Assembly: GCF_023101765.2 (NCBI RefSeq)
Contig: NC_064239.1
Coordinates: 4,698,001 to 4,762,000 of the forward strand
DNA: 64,000 nucleotides
Source of the DNA: Spodoptera frugiperda
Lineage: Eukaryota > Arthropoda > Insecta > Lepidoptera > Noctuidae
Direction of reading: 5' to 3'
A model generated the notes under the pieces. That model did no database searches and was not told where the DNA came from. It saw only the letters and a list, made by a program, of their open reading frames with translations. The position numbers and the translations under genes were made by a program. Of the stretch, positions 39,290 through 50,706 are shown in pieces (the first letter of the stretch is position 1; the number at the start of each line of letters is the position of its first letter).

Positions 39290-39480
39290 TTGGTGGTTAT
39301 TAACCCTCGTGCTTCGGAGCGCACGTTAAGCTGTCGGTCCCGGTTGTCATAAGAACTATGACAGTCGTTACGGCTAGTCAGAAGCCTCGAAAATCTGACA
39401 ACGAGTCTAAACAAGTATGTGGTATATCACCTTTAGCGGGTTGTGGAGAGTAGATGGCAGTCGCTCCATGTTTCTCAACA
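39290..39480 (+). repeat. Lepidopteran 'GTGCTTCGGAGCGCACGTTAA' class repeat
   Basis: CCTCGTGCTTCGGAGCGCAC, then GTCGGTCCCGGTTGTCAT, GACAGTCGTTACGGCTAGTC and GGCAGTCGCTCC follow the order I know from an abundant moth repeat. The end beyond 39480 is lost. Confidence 0.65.
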
Positions 39481-40219
39481 CGATGTTGTTAAGAAAAGTT
39501 GACAACAAGCCAGAAATGTATTCATTTTAGAACTTAATCACGACTACGAATTCAACATCAACATTAACTATTGAGAGTGGAACTGTCATGCATTTCAGTA
39601 ATTATCTTTTTAGATTAGTGTAGTTATGTAGGCAAGTGGAAAACTTAAGTAAAACGATAAATTAATGTTAAACGGATTGTCCTAATGAACGCGGATGGTA
39701 TTTCATCGTGCAAATAAACTATCAACGAGGTTAATATTTTCTGCCCAAAAATTTGAATAAAAAAGATTGAGTTTCACTTCAATGCGCCGAACTCGACTAA
39801 ATATCCTATGTCTGGGTAGTATTCTGGCCTAATTTGACTACGAGCCTATCTTGCACCCTATAAGATTCGAAACTTGCGCCAATTTTTTTCTTTCTTCCAC
39901 AGTCATTTTTGTCTCTTATGCGTCGACACTCGACAGATACCACCTTTTTGATTAAGATAGTTGCGTATTCGCGTTCAGTTAGGACAACATGTTTTTTGTG
40001 GGTTTTCACAATTAGGTTTTTGGCATTGTGAAATGATGACTGATTTTCGTTGCAATAAAAGAAAAACAAATTTTATAGATTGGTTTGTTCGTCATTTACG
40101 TATAAATATACTTTTCATTTAAGTATATGATATATTTAAAAGACTATATTGTTTGAATAAGTTACTGTAAGTCAGAACTACTACTTTGCCGGCAAAACAT
40201 TAGATTTACTGACAGAGTT

Positions 40220-41640
40220 ATAATGCTGGCCCAGCAGTATGATCAACATGGACTACTAAATGTCTGGTTAACATGGAGTGTCTCTGGTAAACTTAATGAT
40301 TCGTCTCTTACGAGGAAAAGTAATTTTACTGATAAACTATGTATATACGACATATTTGAATGCCCCCTTCGAATTAATGAGCTTTTACTAAAATAATTTC
40401 TTATTTTAAGTTATAAACATAGTTCCAGCTTCCTTAAATGTACTCCTTATGATAGATTACATCCAATTTCAAATTAGGGTTCCATTTGAGCTTGTTTGTT
40501 ATTTTTGTTTTATTTTTTTCCTTACATGAATACTTTTGTTAATGAATAAATGTTTGACCTAGGCTAAATCTAGGTACTACGTATGACGTCAGAGAAGTAT
40601 CTACATACATACATATCGTCACACCTCGCACAGGGTGCCACTTGTACACCCACATTTCATAATTATTTATATTGTAAGTCCTATGTAATAGTTGGTAAGC
40701 CTATTGCCATATACCGGGCACATTTCCAGACTCCGTGTGAGAAAATTTCAGGCTCGGGACAGGAGGTCATAAGCAGTTGAATCAATCAAACAATCTGAAA
40801 AACTGTCACACCTGGATGCGTTCACAAAGCTCTAACTGTATTTTGTACGGAACCATTTTCTATAATGTCGGGCTGCCCTATCTTCTGTTTTAAAACACAT
40901 AAGATTCCGTAGTACGAAACGTAATAGTATTGTATTTGTGATATAAGTTTATTTTTTAACTGTATAAATTGAATGCTGGCAAAAGTTATTCCTGAATTGC
41001 CATCTCTACTTTTATAGGAGTTCGTTTCGACTTTATTGCGCAAATTAGGCGCATGACAGTTAAAACTGTTTGAAGTTCAATTTGTATAATCACAAAGGTT
41101 GCTATTACTATGTAAAGTCGTGAAGTAAACCTTTACATCAACTATTAATAGGTCGTTTTTGCTATATAAACTTATAGAGCCAAACGGTCAAACGCTTTTT
41201 AGTCACCACCAAAACCTTTATACATCATTTACCCAGCTTTTTTGACGAGGCAATTAGATAATGCTAGGTATTACCAACATGGATTAGTAAATGTCTGGTC
41301 AACATGGACTGGTAAATGAAAGGTTTTATGAAAAATACAATGATTACTTAATCCTTTGTCATTAATTTCAAACCCATTATTTTTACAAACTAGTTTGACC
41401 TAGGCTAAACTAGTCCTCTCTTATTTCTACTCGCAGGGTTTGAAGTAACGTAAACTAACGAGTAGCATCACGGAGGTCATAGCGAGCGAGCGAAGCGAGC
41501 TCTAACTTATTTGCCTATAATGTCGGGCTGCCCTATCTTCTGTTTGAACGAAACGTTAGAATTCTGATTTTTTTTAACATATAGATTGAGTGCTGGCAAA
41601 AGTTCCCATTGCAAACTTTTATGGACACTTTTTAAACCAA
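40220..41640. repeat. Two diverged collinear repeat copies
   Basis: Three blocks occur twice in the same order: AACATGGACTACTAAATGTC (40243) vs AACATGGATTAGTAAATGTC (41277); TTTGACCTAGGCTAAA (40553 vs 41394); ATAATGTCGGGCTGCCCTAT (40861 vs 41517), the last followed in both by GCTGGCAAAAGTT. Offsets differ (1032-1034, 841, 656), so the copies have lost sequence since duplicating. Confidence 0.7.
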
Positions 41641-42091
41641 CTTATGTCAGTAGGTATATCTTAGGTCAGGTACGGTGAACCTTCACATTTTGACGAGCCA
41701 ATTAAAAATGTGTATTGAGGTCGTAGGTGCGCCATCAAACAATTTTTACTTGTTATATTACTTACTGTTATCAGTAGCAACAAAGTTTACATTTAGCCTG
41801 ATGGTAAGCAGTCACCGCAGTGTACCTATATACCTTTAATTCTTGAGACATTACAAACGCATAGCCGGTTAATAATCGTAGTTTTAAACAAAACTTGTGG
41901 TGGTGGTAAAATAATGTTCCATACCATCAATGGTACGCGTGCCGATGGTTCGCCATCCCTGTTTCAGGTTATAAATATGTGATTTAGTGCCATCTTAAAC
42001 AGCTAATCACTTATTAATCTTAAGACGCTTTTATTAAATTCATTATACATAATAATTATAGCTTTTGGAGATCTGCTTGAACATCAATGAA

Positions 42092-42150
42092 CCCTATTGA
42101 AATAGTGATTTCAATTCCAATTTTGTATTGAAGTAGTTATTTCAATAGGG
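42092..42150. repeat. 24-bp imperfect hairpin
   Basis: Arms 42092-42115 and 42127-42150 (outer part CCCTATTGAAATA paired with TATTTCAATAGGG) pair with about four mismatches around an 11-base loop. The size is in the pre-miRNA range but on the short side. Confidence 0.6.
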
Positions 42151-42852
42151 TAGGGCCTGAAATTCAATTTAATGGAATTTCTAGCGAAGAAACTAATGGT
42201 AAGATAATGGTTAAAAGGTTTGTGACTTAGCACTCATCCAAATAAAAAAATAAAACTAGTTAGACAGGTCTACAATCTGCTTCAATCTGTAAAATTTCTT
42301 TTATATATTTTTAACAATTATTTTGCAAGTAAACGAAAATTACCCAAGGACTTTCACAGACTGAAGTCAGTGAATATTGCTGGTGTTTGTGCCTACGTTG
42401 GTCTTTCAGAACTAATACGACTCAGTAATTTCTTATACTTTCTACTATAAAACTAATTTACGCGTTCCTTGTCATATCACGCGACGGCACTAACTTATTA
42501 AGGCACTTAAGTACACAATGTAATGAACTTAGATACTAAAATTACATTTTATAGATTCCGTACAAAAAAGTAATTACTGGCATCATAAAAACATCCATAT
42601 TTGAGCATCTATGTAAGCTCAGGCTTGGCAATTAACGTGTTATCGAAATGTGAAAATAACTTGTAACAGAGGTGGACAAACTTTTTAGTAGACTAGAACT
42701 TGGCAGTCTCTTTTTTGTTTTGCTTAGAATCTAACCCTCATACCTCCCGTTTACGGCTGATGCAAGCTATTTGCAGTGTGGGTCTATCTCTATATGAATG
42801 TAACATTGCTTGAGTCTCGTAACAATGTTGATTAAATTTGAATGTGATGACA

Positions 42853-42987
42853 TTACAGGCAAGCGTCCACAGGCTCGCATCGTACGAATTGCACGCATTC
42901 CGTATGACGTTATCAGTACGCATCGCATGTAGGCATTGCTGATGATGCGGTCCGTACGATGCGGATCAGTGGACGCGTACCTTACAA
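42853..42987. mobile_element. MITE-like element with GCGTCCAC terminal inverted repeats
   Basis: Left end TTACAGGCAAGCGTCCACAG, then CTCGCATCGTACGAATTGC, is mirrored by the right end whose reverse complement is TTGTAAGGTACGCGTCCACT then GATCCGCATCGTACGGACCG. The imperfect inverted ends are about 45 bp and the element 135 bp. Confidence 0.65.
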
Positions 42988-45330
42988 CCCCTGGCTTTTA
43001 TTTTTAACTAATAATGGCGGTGCTAAATGTATATATAAATAACAAAAACTACAATACGTTTAAGTATAATAAGTGTGTTGGAATACTGTTGTATTTGAAC
43101 GAACTTGTGAGACCTATTAATCCCCACGTTTATGATCTACTTACTCATAACGTAGCCATTGTGGAGTTGCATACAATGTAGGTTAAAAGTAAAAGTTAGG
43201 AGAGTTGAAAGTATTGTTTAGCTCTTGACTTAAGGTCATTACATACAGTAACGGTACGGACTCGGCACGGTTGCGGCACGGCGTTTTTGCTTTAGAAATA
43301 ACACAAAAAAAGCTGTAAGCGCGCGAATTTGTATTGAAGTTATGAATTATACTATACGACGGCGAACGTAAGATTCAAATGACACGAGATAATAGCTGGG
43401 TTGGAGCGGTGCCGTTACTACATGCGATGTTGCATGAACATTTAACTATTTTTCACGCAACTTCAAGGAACACATTCATATACGTTTTACATTTTTATTA
43501 TTTAAGACTGTTACAATTTTGTTCGTTGAATGAATCGATTTACCGACGTCAATTGAATTAAAAAATTGTCTACGATGCTCAAAATTATCGAGGCTCGAAA
43601 GGCTTGTTTAAATAAAAATAATAAATGAGCTCGTATTTATATATAATTTTAATCAAAAGAAGAACCGATGTTCTCGAAAAGAAAAGAAATACTGATTGTT
43701 GCACTAAAATGTACAAGAACGCCAACGAGCTTGTTGTACAATAACTCCAATAAACTGGATGTCTGTGTCTGTAGAAGTTACCACACTGTAATTTTAAGGC
43801 TTGGGCCGGAAATGTTGGTCTCGTTTCATTATTTTACATTATCTAGGAATGTATTGATTAGCTATTTAATAGATCGCAATATTTATAAGGTATTTAAAGT
43901 TCGAACCACTATTTTATGTCGTCACCGTGACATGAAAAATTATTCAAGAGCGGATCAAGCATAAATATTACAAAGGTGCACACAACAGTAATAGTGTAAT
44001 TAACAAAGTTTGTTACACACATTTGATTTCAATATATAGCCATAGAAAAATGAGTCATTTCTATATTTATACACATTTTTCCTTACAGGCGTAAATTGTG
44101 AGAAAAAATCTGAAGCAGCCAATAACTTGAGTTAATAAATATCAGTGCTTATTTCTTCGTTCTTATTTTCTTAGTTGTACATATATTGGCAAATATCATA
44201 AGCAGCAATCTGTTTTGTAAGATATTTTTAGTTCTAGTACAAACTTGGTATCACCAATACATACAAAAAGGAAATTGGCACTGATATAAAACTATTGGTA
44301 AGTAAGTATTTAATTACCGTGCATAGACACGAGTATTTAATTAAATACAGACGACCGCAAATTAATCGACCACAACCTCAAATTTATTTATTAGATTTTC
44401 AGCTTTATTACAAAACAATAAACTTGAATAATCTTTTAAAGAAATTTGACAATTTGTGGTGGGTTGATGCGCTGCGTGTACCTATACTTCGTTGAAAAAA
44501 ATTAAGTCATATGTCACAAGTATAACATTTAGTATTTTTCATCGTGTTTTATCTTTTTAATGTGCGACAATATGAGAATTACCGTGAATGCAGATGCTCT
44601 GATATTTGTATCTACGCATTTTACGTTGAAGTTATGACCATGGTAACTACATTAATGATAGTGATCGGGCATAACTAGTACCTTGCCACACAATATCTTA
44701 AAAAATCAATGTGATAAAATACATGTAATGAAAATTCTGAATATCTTAAAACAGCAGCCAGTGTTGCCAACCACAGCATAGAGCTAAACTGTAGATATTA
44801 TAATGTTTATTTTAAATAACGTGAGTACTATTTAAAAGCTAGTATTGCAACTCTGAAAAATGTGATTAGCAATTACTGAGTACGATTAAATTGTACTCTT
44901 AACAGTAAAAAGGTTCATCCATAACAGCAATAGTAGCTGATAGTATCATTAGTTGCTAGGTATCTCATTTTCAATTTCCAGATTTTCCGAATCATGTTTA
45001 TTCTTAAAATTGTACATGCTTTATTAGAATTTGTTTAAGTGATCTTATACAAAAAAGATAGATTTTAAGGTCCGAACTGAGAGAATTTGTAAAAAACAGT
45101 AGATCTACAGTTAGAACTAGGGGTTGGCAACACTGGCAGCAGTCACTGCTGATAAGTTTTTCAGGTAAGATTATTTTTTTACATTTTTCTGTTAACTGTT
45201 GTAACTTTGCCAATCATCTGCTGACATTTGGACGTCGACTTCAGGGACACCCTGTATGAAAGTGTATTGTTTTCAGATATTACTACTTGTAGTTTCTTAA
45301 ACTAGAAGGCAAAGGTATCATTAGACCACT

Positions 45331-46124
45331 ATGAATTGGCATTTTAAAGCTTTGCCTTTTGTAGTTGTTTTGTCTGGTTTGATGCACTCTTTACAATCAA
45401 AATTATATTTTCATATGGATTTAACCAACGATACAGTCTGCCAGTGTGAGTGTGGCGATGATGGAACCATTTTTTATTTACTAGTGTCTAAATAGATACA
45501 AAAGAATTCATTAAAAGAACAAAATCCTAACTTAGTTCCGACTTCGAGTTATCCCTGGAATAAACGTTCGTTGTTGTTTTGTATTTAATCAATTCTCATT
45601 CTTTGAGATATTTCTTCACCTTTTGTAATCAAATTGGTGTGTATGAAAAATGTTATTGATTGCTAAAGGTTTCTCAAAACATTTTTCCTTTCAATAAGTA
45701 GATTTTCTGGTCAATCAAAACCTTATTCCTTATTTCTTTCTGATTGTTTAGGATCGACAAAGTTTTCATGCGCTGTTATGTGCCTATTTATCACTAAGAA
45801 CACCAATATATTTAATACCTAATCAGGTAAAATTCATATTGATATCATTTTTTTATGTGTGCGAGTGGTGTGCAATTTTCTTTCGAGATGAATATCTGAT
45901 GCTCAGAAAAATCTCTGTATCGTGATGTTTTACCTTTTGTGGTTACAGTCCTGTTGTAAAGTGTTATTATATTATTTGTAAAATACTGGTAACTACTGCG
46001 ATGTAGCTTGCCTGCACAACTTAATATTTTTTATTTAGCCTCAAAAAGGATTGGAGCTTTACGCGAAGAACAGAAAGAAAAATACCACATTTACTTCCAG
46101 AAGACGCCTTGTATATCTGTCTGA
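45331..46124 (+). CDS. Putative small secreted protein (unrecognised)
   Basis: An ATG at 45331 opens a classic signal peptide: a basic start (MNWHFKA), a hydrophobic core (LPFVVVLSGL) and a likely cleavage near HSLQS|K. A strong donor T|GTGAGT ends exon 1 at 45445 in phase 1. Joining the acceptor at 46038 (TTTTTTATTTAG) gives exon 46039-46124 and a 66-residue protein; without splicing the frame stops at 45493-45495 (54 residues). The spliced mature part would have two cysteines (DTVCQ and TPCIS) and one dibasic KR site, so a small disulfide-linked peptide is conceivable. I do not recognise a family and the exon pairing is an inference. A different frame of the second exon is also open (see the transcription unit at 45331-48300). 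Confidence 0.35.
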
Positions 46125-48300
46125 CATTCAACGGCATTCTCTGAGTAACGAACCTGGTAAGTTGAGAGCCAATTGAAACAAGTCTTCACCGTCCCGGTTT
46201 TATGAATGACTTGTTGTAAATTTAGACAATTCTAAGCTGTATTTCGAACTAAGCTGAAAAATATATGTTACCTCTAAATCCAGACGGTTGTTAATGCACA
46301 TTTTTGTACAATCTAAATATTAGGTAGGCCTCGGTTAACACATAATTTTTCTTATTATTTTCTGGTTTGGAATTTACAGCAGTAAAATGTATGCTAATCG
46401 TCACTTTTTAAATCTTTTTTGCTATCACATATGTACTGGATAGGTTCTACAACTTCTATGATCGGTTGATAGCTTTTTAGCGGTAACAAATGTATGAAAA
46501 TAAAACTAACAGCTTATCTTCTGAAATAATAAAGTGAAGAATTATGATACCGTTTTTAATCTATTCTAAGTTTTTTAACTTAGAGCGATTATACGAGGTA
46601 TATTGCACTGTGATGAAAGATGTATTCTGGTTTTAGAAAACAAAAATAGCAAAGATATATTGGGTGAAGAAACACAAAATACTTCGGCGTTATACTAACG
46701 ATTCTATACCGATTACGAAATTGAAACTTCTACGATACGTTATTATTGCGTGAACTGGATAGTGTATTTACAAAATATTGTTCTACAAGATTTCTAGCAA
46801 TGCACAATTAACTTTATTTTATTGGATCTTCGTTCACACATCATCAAATTGACAGTGTGGCACTATTCACAAAATTTACATAATACGATGGATTTATATG
46901 GCATTGAGGAATCCGAACATATTACGTTATTTGATGATCATCTGAATGATGTGTGAATGTTTGATATCTGACGATGATAATTCTTCAAATTGGTAAAAGT
47001 TTAGACTTATGCCAAATAGTTCTTAATTGATGGTATACTCGATTCTTATTCGTGCTGGGTTGCACAATTACGTGCTCCCTTTCCTATAACTTATTTATCT
47101 AACTACCATTACCATGTACAATACATTTGTAGTCATACTACAAAATTGCATTACTAAATTATATACAACTTCAGTACAATTCTATATTCCCTAGAAAAGT
47201 ATAATACTATTTCCATAGAATTTAGCTTCTATTCTTTTAACTGAAAAAACTTATCTTATTTATAACAATTAGAAAATTATAAATTAAATAGTTGTTTATA
47301 AACCCTAAGATAAATATTAATAACCAACAAAAATATACTGAATTGAGTTACTAGTATAATAATTTAAAATGATTATAATTATTTGAATATCATGAACTTT
47401 ATTTCCAAAATGCCTTCTGTTATGGAAATTATAACAAATCGGTACTTTAAAATGCAAATGTTTAAAATTTAAAAACTAATTTTAATATTATTATGTTCAC
47501 AGGTTTCAGTTTTTAGTTAGACATCTCCCGGCATATATTCTGGTAATTATAAACAATTAATCTTTCCAAATATTTTAGTAATGTTTTGAAAATAAAGTGC
47601 TTTATAAAGATTGAAAGATTTTAATTATAATCATTATGAATTATTTGTTAACAAAACGCGTACTGACTGAGAAACAATTTTCATTTAAACTGAATGTTTC
47701 TTTTTTCTTTATTTCAGATGACCAGGATAGAAGCCTTATCAATATTATAGTCAACTGAAAGATGATTTATGCCCGAGGTATGTATGCTTTTTCCATTTAA
47801 TGAATTAATCTTTGGGATAACTTGGGATATACTATGATGATTCCTTTTTTTTGTCTTCTTTTCCCGACTGATGCATAATGAAGCATAACCATTAAAATCT
47901 GATATTTGAAAAATAGGTATTACGTATTACTTTTCAATTGTGTGACGTGAATCTAAAGGGACTTAATTTTTTTCAGTGCATTGGCTGCCCATGGCTCCGC
48001 GGTGTTAGCGCTCGAGAACATTACCTATCTCACCACACGCTATTGGAATGTAGGTAATATTGGTGATCATTTTATTATTTTATTTACTTTGCAATTTTTC
48101 ATGATGATTCTTATTTTTTTGTCTTCTTTTCCCGACTGAGGCATAATGAAGTATAACTCAATATGTTCTGATAAACCTCAAGTCTTGTTAAAAACAACTT
48201 TGTTCTATTAAAATATTAACAATAAAATTTGTTTGTTGCAGATCTAATGAAGGAAGTGCAGCTTTGAAAACTAAATGTTTTGTTATTTTTTTGCATTCTC
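45331..48300 (+). other. Putative multi-exon transcription unit, unknown
   Basis: Five strong acceptors and five donors follow in order: exon 45331-45445; 45752-45826 (acceptor TTTCTGATTGTTTAG, donor CAG|GTAAAA); 46039-46156 (donor CTG|GTAAGT); 47718-47777 (acceptor TTTCTTTATTTCAG, donor GAG|GTATGT); 47977-48053 (acceptor AATTTTTTTCAG, donor TAG|GTAATA); 48242 onward (acceptor TTTGTTTGTTGCAG). Exons 45752-45826, 46039-46156 and 47718-47758 join in one open frame of 78 codons ending in TGA. Exons 47731-47777, 47977-48053 and 48242-48267 join in another open frame of 49 codons. These two frames are not continuous with each other or with the signal-peptide frame, so the unit may be a non-coding RNA, a multi-isoform gene or a decayed gene. 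No AATAAA lies close after the last exon. Confidence 0.4.
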
Positions 48301-48807
48301 ATGATTACAGTTGTTGCTAGTTAAGCATAATATTTTATTGCACGATATATTGTTGCAAGAAACATTATTCTTATATTTGTAAATATTTCTCTGCTTAATT
48401 TTTCAAATAATATATGATCGTTACTTAAAACTGCATACTTATTAGTCTCGATCATCGTTATTTCATAATTGGTAAAGTATAGTACACTATTGGTAAACAA
48501 GTGAAAGTAATTGATCTACAACCGTGCATATCATTGGTGATAGGCACACGATCTCTGTAGATTAAGTCTAATTATTATAAGGTTACTTAATGGGAAATAT
48601 TTAGAAATAGAGAATAGACAGTAAGATTTTAAATACATAGTCAAAGACTGTATTATTTTTACCACAATATACATAATGTTTCTTTAAGAAATGGTTTTAT
48701 TTTCATATCCTGGAATTGGTCGTATTTAGGGTGGTATGCGAATTTCGCGACTTCAATTTCGAGATATCGCAAGATTGGCGGTTTTATTTTTACAAATAAT
48801 CATAGTA

Positions 48808-49835
48808 ATGAAGTTGGAGACGGAACTTCTAACCCGTTAAGGCTTAGTTCTACATTTAATTTTATCGAGAAAAGTCGGGGTCGAAGGGGTCGAACCCCTC
48901 CCCCTAAAAATTATACTATTTTAATATTTTTTTTTACTTTTTTGATATCAATGGTTGTATGCGTCGTAGAAACAAAAAAAAACGACAAACGGTAGCTAAT
49001 AACCTTGGCTAACTAATTCATTACTTTTTCATATGTTTGATAATATTATTAGAACTTATAACGGGATATTTACCATGTTTATTCATTTTATCGAGTTTCC
49101 GATATTTCGGCACTGTTGCAAGCGCCATGTTCACGGATTAACTAAATCAAACCACTGGATTGAGTTACATAACCCACAAGTTATCTTGACAGAACGCCAC
49201 TATATACCTAGACTGGTAAGAGAATCTATTGAGATAACCAATTACAAAAATTTCAACCGGGAGGATGGGTTTCAACTGTCGATGGGCTTGGAATCCAGTG
49301 GTCCAACTATGTAAAACCCGCAAAACCGCCAAGAAAGAAGAAAGTTCGCGAGCGGACACAGTGAGTTTTGTGTGTCGAGAGTTAAGCCGAGTTACAAGTG
49401 ACAATGGTAGTGGTATTACCGGTGTCAGCAAAAAACGAACAAGAAAGCGGGTAGACCGATTTGTCTGCTCGTAAACACCCACCCGCATTTACTCCAGTTA
49501 ATCCGTGAACATGGCGCTTGCAACAGTGGCGAAATATCGGAAACTCGATAAATTGAATAAACATGGTAAATATCCCGTTATAAGTTCTACATAATAGTAT
49601 TGAGTGACCATGTCAGTTTAAAAACTGTTTGATAATGTTTTGGTGAGAAAAAAAAATCATTTGTGAATTATTTTTACCGAAAAAATCACTATTTTTCAAT
49701 ATTTTCAATTAGGGGTTCAACCCCCATATTATTATTTTTGTCGATAAAATTAGATGTAGTACTCAGCCTTAACGGGTTAGAAGTCCCACCCCTATCACAT
49801 TGTATATAGTATAGCTGATGAAGTTGGAGACAGAA
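48808..49835. mobile_element. Outer fold-back element with nested insertion
   Basis: Arms at 48822-48900 and 49709-49790 are imperfect inverted repeats (CTTCTAACCCGTTAAGGCT in the left arm; its complement in the right). An 18-bp direct repeat with one mismatch, ATGAAGTTGGAGACGGAA, lies at 48808-48825 and 49818-49835. The interior contains the separate fold-back element at 49045-49626. Confidence 0.55.
49045..49626. mobile_element. Fold-back transposon copy 1 (582 bp), nested
   Basis: Inverted arms about 95 bp long: left AACTTATAACGGGATATTTA... at 49051-49146, right its near-exact complement at 49490-49590. A short unpaired end, GTGACCATGTCAGTTTAAAA, follows the right arm. The whole is flanked by the 10-bp direct repeat GTTTGATAAT (49035-49044 and 49627-49636). 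The interior does not encode an obvious transposase. Confidence 0.7.
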
Positions 49836-50640
49836 GCTAGTTTTCTTTTAATAATTTAGTTTACTAATTTTATTTTGATGTACATAACAGTCAAAACAAT
49901 ATCAAATGAAAGAAACAGCCAGTCTCCTCTTCTAATATCATACAAAAATCCTTTAATAAAGCAATCTTGTTAAACTCTTGAGATCTAGTCTATTTTTCGA
50001 CCGTGATTAATCTAATAAATGGACCAGACTTTCACTAGCTTTATAAATACCAGAATCCACAAAATTTGTTCATGAAAATATACTTAGTCTGGCCATAAAT
50101 ACTGTTACATTTAAAAATAAAAATATATTACATTTGAATTTCGAATCTGTCATTTTTATACGATTGTTAATAATTGTGTTGTGTTTTCTCATTTTGGCGC
50201 CAATATTGAAGATTTGGCTTGATAATGTCGCATGATTTTTAAATAATTCACGTGAATTCTGAAGCTATTACTTGTCTCAAAGTAGTATTTGACCAAATAT
50301 TATGTTAGAGAAACACGGACTCTCTTCGACTAAAACAGGTCTTTCGTGGTTTTGTAATAGGAATGTACTATTATTATACCTTTCCAATATCACCATTAAA
50401 CGGTGTAGTTTTTACGCATGTTGTACAAAACTGCCACATAAATTTTTTCACTGCTGTAAGTTACAACCAGTACCAAAAATGTCAAGAGCCCATAACTGAT
50501 TTCAATTATAATACTGGGAGTTTTTAGTTCTTTGACAAATATAGCAGTTTGAGTGCCAAGAAAATATTGTACTAGGAAAGCTGATACAAGAAGGAGTTTT
50601 TAATTGTTTATGGTAAAACTATAGTACAACTACAAACATA

Positions 50641-50646
50641 TTTATT
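50641..50646 (-). terminator. Lipase poly(A) signal
   Basis: AATAAA on the minus strand, about 60 nt after the lipase stop codon. Confidence 0.6.
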
Positions 50647-50706
50647 GTACTTACATAATATAAACATATATAAGTATGTCAATAAATATATCTCAGAATT
50701 TATGTG

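Larger units (their letters stand above)
38550..45330. other. Repeat-rich intergenic region
   Basis: About 6.8 kb with no convincing exon. It holds a lepidopteran repeat (39290-39480), a pair of diverged collinear repeats (40220-41050 and 41262-41640), a hairpin (42092-42150) and a MITE-like element (42853-42987). Other open frames here are short and lack splice or codon support. Confidence 0.55.
48400..50640. other. Intergenic region around the nested fold-back elements
   Basis: No coding exon is supported here. The centre is filled by the two fold-back elements. Frames seen inside the element arms mirror each other because of the inverted repeats and are not genes. Confidence 0.6.

Noticed and set aside
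49033..49564. Paired open frames sharing [19 protein letters not shown] on opposite strands
   Set aside because: They come from the two inverted arms of the fold-back transposon, so the same peptide appears on both strands.
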